Source: Bacillus sp. V59.32b (GTDB taxonomy: Bacteria; Bacillota; Bacilli; Bacillales; DSM-1321). From it: DNA of 64,000 bases. The notes under the pieces were generated by a model, which worked only from the letters and a program-made list of their open reading frames with translations, had not been told where the DNA came from and did no database searches. Numbering within the stretch: position 1 is the first letter of the stretch; each line of letters opens with the position of its first letter. Location of the stretch: NCBI RefSeq assembly GCF_003429085.1, contig NZ_QVTC01000014.1, positions 62,001-126,000 on the forward strand, written 5' to 3'. A program made the position numbers and the translations under genes. Shown here in pieces: positions 55,155 through 64,000 of the stretch.

Positions 55155-55424
55155 ATGAGTCCTGATTTTGTCATTCAAGTGGCTGAACGCGGCATATTTA
55201 CGATATTGATTGTTTGCGGGCCCTTGTTGCTGATTGCGCTGGTAGTGGGGCTTATCATCAGTATTTTCCAAGCGACGACGCAAATTCAAGAACAGACGCT
55301 TGCGTTTGTCCCGAAAATTGTCGCTGTTTTGCTCGGGATTATCCTGCTTGGACCATGGATGTTATCCCATATGCTGTCGTATGCCAGTGAAATATTCAGC
55401 AATCTAAATAGATTTGTAGGTTAA
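55155..55424 (+). CDS. fliQ: Flagellar export gate protein FliQ
   Basis: Small gate subunit with two membrane helices (about 15-40 and 50-75). 89 residues. Conserved ATTQIQEQTLAFVPK between them. ATG at 55155 follows GCGGGTGA. Four bases before fliR. Confidence 0.97.
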   Translation: MSPDFVIQVAERGIFTILIVCGPLLLIALVVGLIISIFQATTQIQEQTLAFVPKIVAVLLGIILLGPWMLSHMLSYASEIFSNLNRFVG

Positions 55425-55427
55425 ATC

Positions 55428-56204
55428 ATGCAAGAAATTATTCCGCAGTTTCCGGCTTTTTTATTAGTATTTGTCCGGGTTGTTTCTTTTTTTGTGACGA
55501 TGCCGATTTTTTCGTATCGGACCATTCCGACAGCCCACCGTATCGGTCTTAGTTTGTTTCTTGCGTGGATTATGTATTACACCATCGATGCGCCGGTTTT
55601 TGAGATTGACGCGAATTATTTCATGTTGATTATCAAAGAAGCCCTTATCGGGTTGTTGATCGGATTTGTCGCTTTCATGATATTGTCTGCGGTCCAGATA
55701 GCCGGAGCGTTCATTGATTTTCAAAGCGGCTTCGCGTTAGCGAACGTGATCGATCCGCAGACTGGGGTGCAGAGTCCATTGATGGGCCAGTATCTGTACA
55801 CGATTTCCCTATTGTTTTTACTGGGGGCGAACGGGCATCATATGCTGCTTGATGGAATCTTTTACAGCTACCGGTTCATCCCGATTGATCAGGCCTGGAT
55901 CCCTTTCGGTGACAGTAACTTGCTTGAATATGTCGTCAAAGCCTTTAACCAGACATTTATCATCGCCTTTCAAATGTCGATACCGGTCGTGGGCAGTTTG
56001 TTTTTAGTCGATGTCGCGCTTGGAATTGTTGCGAGAACCGTCCCACAATTTAATATTTTTGTCGTCGGATTGCCGGTTAAAATTATTGTCAGCTTTATCG
56101 TTTTAATTGTCGTCATGAGCATGATGATGGTTGTTGTACAGCAGCTGTTTGAATACTTGATTGTGACCATGAGAGGGTTAATGGAGTTGATCGGAGGAAG
56201 TTGA
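55428..56204 (+). CDS. fliR: Flagellar export gate protein FliR
   Basis: Gate subunit with about six membrane segments. 258 residues. Conserved GFALANVIDPQTGVQSPLMG near 100-120. ATG at 55428 has a weak ribosome site and depends on closeness to fliQ. Ends just before flhB. Confidence 0.96.
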   Translation: MQEIIPQFPAFLLVFVRVVSFFVTMPIFSYRTIPTAHRIGLSLFLAWIMYYTIDAPVFEIDANYFMLIIKEALIGLLIGFVAFMILSAVQIAGAFIDFQSGFALANVIDPQTGVQSPLMGQYLYTISLLFLLGANGHHMLLDGIFYSYRFIPIDQAWIPFGDSNLLEYVVKAFNQTFIIAFQMSIPVVGSLFLVDVALGIVARTVPQFNIFVVGLPVKIIVSFIVLIVVMSMMMVVVQQLFEYLIVTMRGLMELIGGS

Positions 56205-56206
56205 AA

Positions 56207-57289
56207 ATGAAATGGTTAGAGCTTGATTTGCAATTTTTCTCCGGTGAAAAAACAGAAAAGGCTACACAAAAAAAGCGCCAAGATACGAGAAAAAAGGGCC
56301 AGGTCGCTAAAAGTCAGGACGTTAACACAGCCATTGTACTGCTTGCGGTGTTTATGCTGTTCATCGTAACCGGCCCATCTATGAAAGAAGCAATCATCGG
56401 TTTATTTATTGAATCCTTTCAGGATCCAATGCTAACAACATTAAGTGAAGAAACTGTCATGCCCATCTTTATAGATATGCTACAGAAAACCGCGATTGTC
56501 ATGATACCTGTGATGGGGGTTGCTCTCATTGCCGGGGTCGCGGCAAACTTTTTACAAATTGGCTTTCTGTTTTCGACAGAAGCCATTCAATTCAAGCTTG
56601 ATAAAATTGACCCGATAAAGGGCTTTAAACGGATTTTCTCAATGAGGGCGATTGTGGAATTGCTAAAATCGATCCTGAAGATATCCTTCGTAGGCCTTGT
56701 GGCTTTTCTTGTCATCTGGCAGCGAATGGATGAAATCATGACTCTTTCACAGAAGTCAGCCGAAGCAACGCTTGCGATACTGGCGGATATTACCGTAAAG
56801 GTGGGTTTATACGCTTCCGCCGCGTTACTTTTTTTATCACTGCTTGATTATATGTACCAAAAATATGACTATGAAAAAAATATTCGGATGTCCAAACAGG
56901 ATATTAAAGATGAATATAAAAATATAGAGGGCGACCCGTTGATCAAATCAAAGATCAAACAAAAACAAAGGGAAATGGCGATGCAGCGAATGATGCAGGA
57001 AGTTCCCAAGGCCGACGTCGTCATTACCAATCCAACGCATTACGCGATCGCTTTAAAGTATGACGAGGGTAAGCTTGATGCGCCATATGTGGTTGCCAAA
57101 GGTGTGGATTTTGTTGCCCAAAAGATTAAGTATGTCGCTAAGGAAAACGATGTGGTTTTGATGGAGAATCGGCCGCTTGCCCGGGCACTTTATGACCAGA
57201 CGGAAATTGGGCAGGCGATACCGGAAGATTTTTTTAAGGCAGTCGCCGAGATATTGGCGTTTGTTTATAAAACAAAAGGCAAGATATAG
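56207..57289 (+). CDS. flhB: Flagellar export switch protein FlhB
   Basis: Controls substrate specificity of flagellar export. 360 residues, same as B. subtilis. Four membrane helices in the N-terminal 215 residues, then a cytoplasmic domain with the self-cleavage motif NPTH at 275-278. ATG at 56207 lies eight bases after GGAGGA; the TTG at 56201 is too close. Its C-terminus is closely paralleled by YlqH. Confidence 0.97.
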   Translation: MKWLELDLQFFSGEKTEKATQKKRQDTRKKGQVAKSQDVNTAIVLLAVFMLFIVTGPSMKEAIIGLFIESFQDPMLTTLSEETVMPIFIDMLQKTAIVMIPVMGVALIAGVAANFLQIGFLFSTEAIQFKLDKIDPIKGFKRIFSMRAIVELLKSILKISFVGLVAFLVIWQRMDEIMTLSQKSAEATLAILADITVKVGLYASAALLFLSLLDYMYQKYDYEKNIRMSKQDIKDEYKNIEGDPLIKSKIKQKQREMAMQRMMQEVPKADVVITNPTHYAIALKYDEGKLDAPYVVAKGVDFVAQKIKYVAKENDVVLMENRPLARALYDQTEIGQAIPEDFFKAVAEILAFVYKTKGKI

Positions 57290-57322
57290 ATCCATGTTAA
57301 AAGCAGATAAGGAGAGAGGAAA

Positions 57323-59359
57323 ATGTCAGCAAGAGATTTAACGGTGTTAATAAGTGTAATTGCGATTGTTGCCATGTTGATTATTCCATTGCCGACATGG
57401 CTGTTGAGTATTTTGATTTTAATAAATATTGCTCTTGCTCTTTTGGTTCTTTTAACGACGATGAATATGAAGGAGCCGCTTGAGTTTTCCATTTTCCCTT
57501 CCCTATTGTTGCTTTTGACCCTTTTTAGACTTGGTTTGAATGTTTCAACAACCCGTTCGATCCTGACCCATGGTGACGCGGGCGACGTGGTGCATACATT
57601 CGGAACGTTTGTCGTAGGTGGAAATATCATCGTTGGTATGGTCGTTTTCTTAATTTTAGTTATTATCCAATTTATTGTCATTACGAAAGGTTCCGAGCGT
57701 GTTTCCGAGGTTGCGGCGCGGTTTACGCTGGATGCGATGCCGGGAAAACAGATGAGCATTGATGCGGATTTGAATGCCGGGATGATTTCGGAGGCGGAAG
57801 CCCGTGAACGGCGTGAAAAAGTTGGCAGGGAAGCCGACTTCTATGGTTCTATGGACGGAGCCAGCAAATTCGTCAAAGGTGACGCGATTGCAGGCATCAT
57901 CATTGTCTTAATCAACTTGATTTTTGGAATGATCATTGGGATGCTGCAGCAGGATTTAAGTTTCGGCGAGGCTGCTAAACACTTTTCCCTGCTTACGGTA
58001 GGTGATGGCATAGTCACACAGGTGCCAGCCTTGTTAATCTCCACGGCGACGGGTATTGTGGTGACACGTGCAGCATCTCAAGGGAATCTTGGATCGGATA
58101 TCACTTCCCAGCTTTTCAGATTTCCGACCATGCTTTATGTAACGGCTGGAACAATTTTTATGCTCGGGCTAGTTACACCGATTTCTAATTTCCTAACGTT
58201 TTCACTGGCTGGTTTGTTGGCGTATGGCGGATATATGATTTCCAGGACACCGAAATCGGATCCGCAGGAGCTTCAGGATATGGAAGAAGAAATTGAAACA
58301 GATGAGATGAAGAGTCCGGAAAGTGTCGTAAATCTCTTAAGCGTTGATCCAATCGAATTTGAATTTGGCTATGGTCTGATTCCGCTCGCTGACGCTAATC
58401 AGGGAGGTGACCTCCTGGACCGCGTCGTGATGATTCGCAGGCAGCTCGCCATCGAAATGGGCCTTGTTATCCCGGTCGTCCGCATCAGGGATAATATTCA
58501 ACTGAATCCAAATGAATACCGTTTGAAGATAAAAGGAAATGAGATGGCGAGGGGTGAGCTGTTGCTCGATCATTTTCTTGCCATGAGCCCGGGCATTGAA
58601 GATGATTCGATCGAAGGGATTGATACGATCGAACCATCATTCGGCCTTCCGGCAAAATGGATTTCAGAAGAAATGAAGGAACAGGCAGAAATGATGGGTT
58701 ACACGGTAGTCGATCCCCCAAGTGTCGTTTCGACACACATAACGGAAATCATCAAAGCGAATGCTCATGAATTGCTGGGAAGACAGGAAACGAAACAGCT
58801 TATCGATCATTTGAAGGAATCGGCACCGATTCTTGTAGAAGAAGTAACGCCAAATCCTTTAACGATCGGTGAAATCCAAAAAGTACTGGCCAAATTATTA
58901 AAAGAGAAAGTATCGATCCGCAATTTGCCGGTCATTTTTGAAACGCTGGCTGATTATGGAAGACTGTCAACAGATACCGACCTGCTGACTGAATATGTAC
59001 GCCAGAATTTAGCCAGGCAAATAACGAATGGCTTTGCGGTCGGCGATGACAGCTTAAAGGTCGTTACTTTATCCGGGAAGGTGGAAAAGCTGATAGCGGA
59101 CGCAGTCCAGCAAACGGATCAGGGGAACTACTTATCACTCGATCCAAATGATTCCCAATCCATCCTCGAAGCCATTGCTTCCAAACTTGAAGAGCTGGCA
59201 CTGATGGAACAAACGCCGATTGTGTTATGTTCCCCGGCAGTTCGCATGTATGTAAGGCAATTGACGGAACGATATTTTCCGCAAGTCCCGATTCTTTCCT
59301 ATAATGAATTGGAATCCAATGTGGAAGTACAAAGTATAGGGGTGGTGAACGTAGAATGA
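57323..59359 (+). CDS. flhA: Flagellar export protein FlhA
   Basis: Large export-gate subunit coupling proton motive force to secretion. 678 residues: about eight membrane helices in the first 320, containing the conserved loop RFTLDAMPGKQMSIDADLNA, then a cytoplasmic chaperone-docking domain. ATG at 57323 follows GGAGAGAGG. Overlaps flhF by four bases. Confidence 0.97.
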   Translation: MSARDLTVLISVIAIVAMLIIPLPTWLLSILILINIALALLVLLTTMNMKEPLEFSIFPSLLLLLTLFRLGLNVSTTRSILTHGDAGDVVHTFGTFVVGGNIIVGMVVFLILVIIQFIVITKGSERVSEVAARFTLDAMPGKQMSIDADLNAGMISEAEARERREKVGREADFYGSMDGASKFVKGDAIAGIIIVLINLIFGMIIGMLQQDLSFGEAAKHFSLLTVGDGIVTQVPALLISTATGIVVTRAASQGNLGSDITSQLFRFPTMLYVTAGTIFMLGLVTPISNFLTFSLAGLLAYGGYMISRTPKSDPQELQDMEEEIETDEMKSPESVVNLLSVDPIEFEFGYGLIPLADANQGGDLLDRVVMIRRQLAIEMGLVIPVVRIRDNIQLNPNEYRLKIKGNEMARGELLLDHFLAMSPGIEDDSIEGIDTIEPSFGLPAKWISEEMKEQAEMMGYTVVDPPSVVSTHITEIIKANAHELLGRQETKQLIDHLKESAPILVEEVTPNPLTIGEIQKVLAKLLKEKVSIRNLPVIFETLADYGRLSTDTDLLTEYVRQNLARQITNGFAVGDDSLKVVTLSGKVEKLIADAVQQTDQGNYLSLDPNDSQSILEAIASKLEELALMEQTPIVLCSPAVRMYVRQLTERYFPQVPILSYNELESNVEVQSIGVVNVE

Positions 59360-60510
59360 AAGTGAAAAAATATGTGGCATCCTCGATGAATGAAGCGATG
59401 AAACAAATTCGCGGTGAGCTAGGTAACGAAGCTGTCATTCTTAGTTCTAAGCCCGTCTATTCAGGCGGATTTCTCGGTATGTTCAAAAAGCGGAGCATTG
59501 AAGTCGTCGCTGCCGTCGAACCGGTCGCCCGACAAAATCCTCCTGTCCAGAAACAAAAACAGAAAAGGCAGCCACAGAATAATCCACCCACCGATGTGAA
59601 TCTGAATCGTTCATCACAAAGTGCAGGGCCTCCTTCAGGAGAAATCTTAAAAGAACTGTCCGAGCTGAAGGAGCTATTAAAAGGAATCAATCATGAAGCT
59701 TCAGATATTTATGCGAAATACCCGGGTCCTTTAAAAGAAATGTATGCATTGATGGAGAAGCAGGAAATTGATTACCAGTTAAGGGGAGAAGTAATGGATG
59801 CCCTGCTGGGAAAGTGGTTTTCCCATAAAGATGGTGCCTCCACTCCAGAGGTAAAAGGTTGGCTGGAAGCTGAATTGATTGAAAAACTCGAAAAAGTGCC
59901 TCATCATGAAAAGCCTTTTCAAAAAAAATATATTAATATTGTCGGGCCGACCGGGGTTGGCAAAACAACTACTCTGGCAAAGGTTGCGGCCGAAAGCATG
60001 ATCAAGCAAAACAAAAAGGTGGCCTTTATAACAACAGATACATATAGAATCGCGGCAATCGACCAGCTTCAAACGTATGCCAAGATTTTAAATGTTCCGA
60101 TCGAAGTGGCCTATAATCTTGATGATTTTAAAAATGCGGCGGAAAAGTTCGCGCACTATGATTTAGTATTTATTGATACGGCCGGGAGAAATTTCAGAAA
60201 TCAGGAATATGTTCGTGATTTGAAAACAATCATTGATTTTGAACGAGAAATGGAAACCTTCCTCGTTCTGTCCTTGACCGCTAAACAAAACGATATGGAA
60301 GAAATATTCGAGCAATTTTCGATTATTCCGATCAAACAGCTGATTTTCACAAAAGCCGATGAAACGTCAAGCTTTGGAACCATGCTCAACTTTATTGTCA
60401 AACATGGAATCGGCGCTGCCTATATCACAAATGGGCAAAACGTGCCGGATGATATCGAAAAGGCGAGCCCTTCTCTGATTACAAAAACGGTTATTGGAGT
60501 ACACAAATGA
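59356..60510 (+). CDS. flhF: Flagellar SRP-like GTPase FlhF
   Basis: SRP-family GTPase that sets flagellar position. 384 residues: basic, proline-rich B domain (1-110), N domain, and G domain with GPTGVGKTT near 197-205, DTAGR and TKADE. ATG at 59356 overlaps the flhA stop; the stop overlaps flhG by four bases. Confidence 0.96.
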   Translation: MKVKKYVASSMNEAMKQIRGELGNEAVILSSKPVYSGGFLGMFKKRSIEVVAAVEPVARQNPPVQKQKQKRQPQNNPPTDVNLNRSSQSAGPPSGEILKELSELKELLKGINHEASDIYAKYPGPLKEMYALMEKQEIDYQLRGEVMDALLGKWFSHKDGASTPEVKGWLEAELIEKLEKVPHHEKPFQKKYINIVGPTGVGKTTTLAKVAAESMIKQNKKVAFITTDTYRIAAIDQLQTYAKILNVPIEVAYNLDDFKNAAEKFAHYDLVFIDTAGRNFRNQEYVRDLKTIIDFEREMETFLVLSLTAKQNDMEEIFEQFSIIPIKQLIFTKADETSSFGTMLNFIVKHGIGAAYITNGQNVPDDIEKASPSLITKTVIGVHK

Positions 60511-61376
60511 TGAGGGATCAAGCAGAAAATCTACGAAATCGGCTGAGACAACAAAATCTTCACTCTGTCGCCAGGACCGTTGCCGTCATTAGCGGAAAGG
60601 GCGGCGTCGGAAAATCAAATTTTTCGTTAAATTTCGCGATCACCTTATCCAAAAAAGGACACAGCGTACTCCTGTTCGATATGGATATCGGCATGGGTAA
60701 TATTGATATCTTGATGGGGAATACATCCGGGATGAGCATCATCGACTTTTTTGAATACGGAAAGACGCTGAAAGAAATCATCTCGTCCGGCCCTGAAAAT
60801 ATCTCTGTAATCGCCGGCGGAACAGGTTTGACCAAACTGTTTGAGCTGGAAGAGCAGCTGTTTGACCGCTTTCTCGAGGAATTCAACGGGCTCCTTGGTG
60901 ACTATGATTATATTATTTTCGATATGGGTGCGGGCATCAATGATGATTCTACCAAGTTTATGTTGTGCGTAGATGATCTTATTGTCATTACGACTCCGGA
61001 ACCGACGGCGGTGATGGATGCTTATTCTGTCATAAAATATTTGAATTCTATCAATCAGGAGCTTCCATTCTTCCTTGTCTGCAACAGGGTTCTTTCGGAA
61101 ATAGAAGGCCAGGAAACGGTAAAACGGATTCAAAATGCACTTCATAAATTTTTACAGAAAGAAATTATCCCGTTGGGCTTTTTACCGGATGATAAATCAG
61201 TCTCAAAGGCGGTTACGAATCAAATTCCATTTGTACTATATAACTCTGAATCAATTGTTTCCAAGTCATTATTAGAAATTGCAGCACGATATGAAGATGG
61301 TGAATTTAAGGATGATCTTTTCTTGAAAAAAAGCCACTTTTTAGGGAAATTAAAAAGTTATTTTGTGGGAAGGTAG
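60507..61376 (+). CDS. flhG: Flagellar number regulator FlhG (YlxH)
   Basis: MinD-like ATPase that works with FlhF to control number and place of flagella. 289 residues. N-terminal DQAENLRNRL (4-13) matches the DQAxxLR motif that activates FlhF. Deviant Walker A KGGVGKS at 31-37, and FDMGAGINDDS as the second motif. ATG at 60507 overlaps flhF. Confidence 0.96.
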   Translation: MMRDQAENLRNRLRQQNLHSVARTVAVISGKGGVGKSNFSLNFAITLSKKGHSVLLFDMDIGMGNIDILMGNTSGMSIIDFFEYGKTLKEIISSGPENISVIAGGTGLTKLFELEEQLFDRFLEEFNGLLGDYDYIIFDMGAGINDDSTKFMLCVDDLIVITTPEPTAVMDAYSVIKYLNSINQELPFFLVCNRVLSEIEGQETVKRIQNALHKFLQKEIIPLGFLPDDKSVSKAVTNQIPFVLYNSESIVSKSLLEIAARYEDGEFKDDLFLKKSHFLGKLKSYFVGR

Positions 61377-61390
61377 GGGGGTCCCTTCAA

Positions 61391-62482
61391 ATGGAAAAAA
61401 TAAAAGTACTTATTGTCGAAGATTCTGCATTTATGAGAAAGCTGATTACTGAATTCCTGTCGGAAGAAGACAGGATTGAAGTAATTGGAACCGCCAGGAA
61501 TGGGGAGGAAGCGCTCAAGAAAATTGAGGAGCATAAACCTGACGTTATCACACTTGATGTGGAAATGCCGGTTATGAATGGGCTCGAGGCATTGAAGATT
61601 ATTATGGAAAAATTTCCGACCCCTGTCATCATGCTATCAAGCACAACCCGGGAAGGGACAGATAGTACATTTACAGCCATGAACATGGGGGCTTTTGATT
61701 TTGTAGCGAAACCATCAGGATCCATTTCTTTGGACTTACATAAGATCAAACAGGTGCTGATAGAAAAAATCATCGCGGCAAGTAAGACAAGCGTTCATCG
61801 TCTGCAAAAAAGTTATATAAATGTCGAAATTTCTGTGTCAGATAGAAACAAATATAGTAAAATAGAATCAGAAACGAAAAAATCCAATAATTTCAAAAAT
61901 TGGAATTCTAGCAAAAAGAAGCTCATTGTCATCGGTACGTCTACAGGTGGTCCACGCGCATTGCAAGCTGTATTGACAAGGCTGCCGGAAAATTTGGAGG
62001 CACCGGTTTTAATTGTCCAGCATATGCCTGCCGGGTTTACGAAATCGCTCGCAGACAGGCTTAATGGATTGTCGGCCATAACCGTGAAAGAGGCTGAAGA
62101 TGGCGAGGTTTTACATATTGGTACCGCTTATATAGCCCCAGGGGGCTATCATTTGAAGGTGAAAAAGATGGGTATGAACCTTGCTGTTTCGCTTGATAAA
62201 TCTGAGCCTAGAGGCGGCCATCGCCCGTCGGTTGATGTTTTATTCGAATCAGTCAGTGAATTTCCGGAATTTAATAAAGTTGCCGTCATCATGACAGGTA
62301 TGGGCAGTGATGGATCTAAAGGACTGATTCAGCTGAAGAACAAGGGAGACGTAAAGGCAATAGCTGAATCCCAAGAAACATCGATCGTTTTCGGGATGCC
62401 TAAAGCCGCCATTGCCACCAACTTAGTGGATTCTGTTGAGGATATAGATAAGATAGCAAAGACTATCGTTACATTTTGTTAA
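61391..62482 (+). CDS. cheB: Chemotaxis response regulator methylesterase CheB
   Basis: Phospho-activated enzyme removing methyl or amide groups from chemoreceptors during adaptation. 363 residues. Receiver domain with Asp56 (TLDVEMP), linker (about 125-175), and esterase domain with Ser184 (GTSTGG), His211 (VQHMPAGFT) and Asp307 (GMGSDG). ATG at 61391 follows GGGGGG. Confidence 0.97.
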   Translation: MEKIKVLIVEDSAFMRKLITEFLSEEDRIEVIGTARNGEEALKKIEEHKPDVITLDVEMPVMNGLEALKIIMEKFPTPVIMLSSTTREGTDSTFTAMNMGAFDFVAKPSGSISLDLHKIKQVLIEKIIAASKTSVHRLQKSYINVEISVSDRNKYSKIESETKKSNNFKNWNSSKKKLIVIGTSTGGPRALQAVLTRLPENLEAPVLIVQHMPAGFTKSLADRLNGLSAITVKEAEDGEVLHIGTAYIAPGGYHLKVKKMGMNLAVSLDKSEPRGGHRPSVDVLFESVSEFPEFNKVAVIMTGMGSDGSKGLIQLKNKGDVKAIAESQETSIVFGMPKAAIATNLVDSVEDIDKIAKTIVTFC

Positions 62483-62502
62483 TTGAAGGGGAGTGGATTT
62501 CT

Positions 62503-64000
62503 ATGGATATGGATCAATATTTAGAAGTCTTTATAGATGAAAGCAAAGAGCACCTCCAAACATGCAGCGAGCAACTATTGGAGCTAGAGAAAAATCCAAG
62601 TGACCTTACGATTGTAAATGAAATCTTCCGGTCAGCCCATACGTTAAAAGGAATGTCAGCCACAATGGGATACGAAGATTTGGCTAATCTGACTCATAAA
62701 ATGGAAAATGTTTTAGATGAAATCCGCAATCAAAAAATTGTCTTGAATTCAGAAATATTCGATGTGATTTTTCAAGCGGTTGATGATTTGGAAGCGATGG
62801 TTACCTCGATTGCGGAAGGCGGAGACGGAAAGAGAGACGTTTCGCGCGTTGTTGAGCAATTGCAGCTCATCGAAAAGGGACAATCACCGCTTAGCGCATC
62901 CACTAATCAAGAGGTAGCCGCAAGCATAGCTCCTGTCATGGAGACAAGGGCAAAAAGCACGTACGACGAGTTTGAATTGACGGTTCTCGAGCAATCGAAG
63001 GGACAGGGGTTTGAAAGCTACGAAATTACGGTGGGGCTCAGTGAAGATTGTTTGCTCAAGGCAGCGCGCGTATACATGGTTTTCGAAGTTCTTGAGAGTA
63101 TCGGTGAGGTCGTTAAATCTTCCCCAACCGCGGATCAGTTGGAGGAAGAACAGTTTGATCATGAGTTTAGGGTCACTGTGATAACGAAGGAATCCAAAGA
63201 AGATGTCCAGAAGAAAGTGATGAAGGTATCTGAAGTCCAGAAGGTAGAAATCAGCACGATTGATTTCGAGACTTTAAGAGTCCAGACCAGTGAAGAAGTA
63301 AATGTGAATGCAACTGCCTCTGAAGCTGTTGTAGAAATACAGGCAGACCAGATTGCAGAAACGAAGAAAAAACCATCAGGCAAGCAGGCGAGCAGCAAAA
63401 CGATCCGCGTCAATATCGAACGATTGGATATTTTGATGAATCTTTTTGAAGAGCTTGTCATCGACCGCGGCAGGCTTGAGCAAATCTCAAGGGAATTGAA
63501 TAACCAGGAGCTGCACGAAACCGTAGAAAGAATGTCGCGCATAACCGGTGATTTGCAAAACATTATCTTAAACATGAGAATGGTGCCGGTCGAGACGGTA
63601 TTCAACCGTTTTCCTAAAATGGTTCGTACGCTTGCCAGAGACCTTAATAAGAAAATCAATCTTGAAATTATCGGCGCAGAAACGGAACTGGACCGAACCG
63701 TTATTGATGAAATTGGCGATCCGCTTGTCCACTTGTTAAGAAATGCGCTTGACCACGGCGTGGAAACGCCGGAAGTCCGTTTGGCGGCAGGCAAAAGTGA
63801 AGAGGGTACCGTCGTTCTCAAAGCCTATCACAGCGGAAACAATGTGTTTATTGAAATCACGGATGACGGTGCTGGCATCAAACGGGAAAACGTGTTGAAG
63901 AAAGCGTTAAGTAACGGAATTATTTCTGAACAAACAGCGGCAACTCTAACAGATAAGCAAGTCTATGAATTAATATTCGCATCCGGTTTTTCAACCGCGG
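62503..64000 (+). CDS. cheA: Chemotaxis histidine kinase CheA (3' partial)
   Basis: Kinase that phosphorylates CheY and CheB in response to receptors. 499 codons are visible; the window ends inside the ATPase domain, so the rest of that domain and the CheW-like regulatory domain are missing. Hpt domain with phosphorylated His46 (RSAHTLKG), a CheY/CheB-binding P2 segment (about 155-265), dimerisation helices (about 305-365), and N box HLLRNALDHG plus DDGAGI. ATG at 62503 follows AAGGGGAG. Confidence 0.96.
   Translation, partial: MDMDQYLEVFIDESKEHLQTCSEQLLELEKNPSDLTIVNEIFRSAHTLKGMSATMGYEDLANLTHKMENVLDEIRNQKIVLNSEIFDVIFQAVDDLEAMVTSIAEGGDGKRDVSRVVEQLQLIEKGQSPLSASTNQEVAASIAPVMETRAKSTYDEFELTVLEQSKGQGFESYEITVGLSEDCLLKAARVYMVFEVLESIGEVVKSSPTADQLEEEQFDHEFRVTVITKESKEDVQKKVMKVSEVQKVEISTIDFETLRVQTSEEVNVNATASEAVVEIQADQIAETKKKPSGKQASSKTIRVNIERLDILMNLFEELVIDRGRLEQISRELNNQELHETVERMSRITGDLQNIILNMRMVPVETVFNRFPKMVRTLARDLNKKINLEIIGAETELDRTVIDEIGDPLVHLLRNALDHGVETPEVRLAAGKSEEGTVVLKAYHSGNNVFIEITDDGAGIKRENVLKKALSNGIISEQTAATLTDKQVYELIFASGFSTA

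Noticed and set aside
62884-63821. Minus-strand ORFs in the right end
   Set aside because: The + strand is open from 62503 to the window end and encodes CheA; the minus ORFs are shadows.

Overview
The window is a stretch of core chromosome from a motile, low-GC member of the Bacillaceae (Bacillus sensu lato). Gene order matches the well-known B. subtilis segment sdaAB-recG-fapR-...-smc-...-rplS-...-sucCD-...-codY-fla/che almost gene for gene, and all genes are on the + strand. Protein similarity is recalled from known families; genus and species cannot be fixed from the sequence alone. Both ends cut a gene: sdaAB has lost about 20 N-terminal residues and cheA has lost its C-terminal part.

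Layout: 1-3583, serine dehydratase (sdaAB-sdaAA) coupled to the recG helicase. 4002-7582, the FapR-controlled lipid genes fapR-plsX-fabD-fabG-acpP, with a FapR operator over the promoter. 7706-15346, rnc, smc, ftsY, ylxM and ffh (RNA processing, chromosome organisation, signal recognition particle). 15687-21507, rpsP-khpA, then ylqD-rimM-trmD, rplS with a probable L19 leader, then lepB, rbgA and rnhB (ribosome and tRNA maturation, secretion). 21534-23749, the orphan pair ylqG/ylqH, which resemble FliK and the FlhB C-terminus. 23861-28278, a murR-murQ-murP-mupG cluster for recovery of peptidoglycan sugars, inserted between ylqH and sucC relative to B. subtilis. 28633-39361, sucCD, dprA, topA, trmFO, xerC, hslVU and codY. 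39871 to the end, a large flagellar and chemotaxis operon, flgB to cheA, with many 1-11 base overlaps.

The unusual content lies between genes. Three copies of one long-stem repeat (family A; 3717-3901, 15352-15598, 20567-20679) flank ordinary genes. Copies 1 and 2 carry inserted double-hairpin submodules whose stems differ in sequence but keep pairing, while the loops keep AGGAY or ACGAT. Several loops read CAGGATG or CAGGACG, like the CsrA-binding loops of CsrB-type RNAs. A second family (B) of multi-hairpin elements with imperfect terminal inverted repeats occurs at 8459-8620 and, inverted, at 16246-16565. Eight short units spaced 19-21 bases apart lie between ftsY and ylxM. Other points are a hairpin that may bridge a Shine-Dalgarno site to the TTG start of swrD, a 13-residue tandem repeat in FliK, and a cre-like site over the murQ promoter. 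No tRNA, rRNA, CRISPR array, insertion sequence or prophage was seen. No gene of clearly new function was found; the repeat elements are the best candidates for something undescribed.
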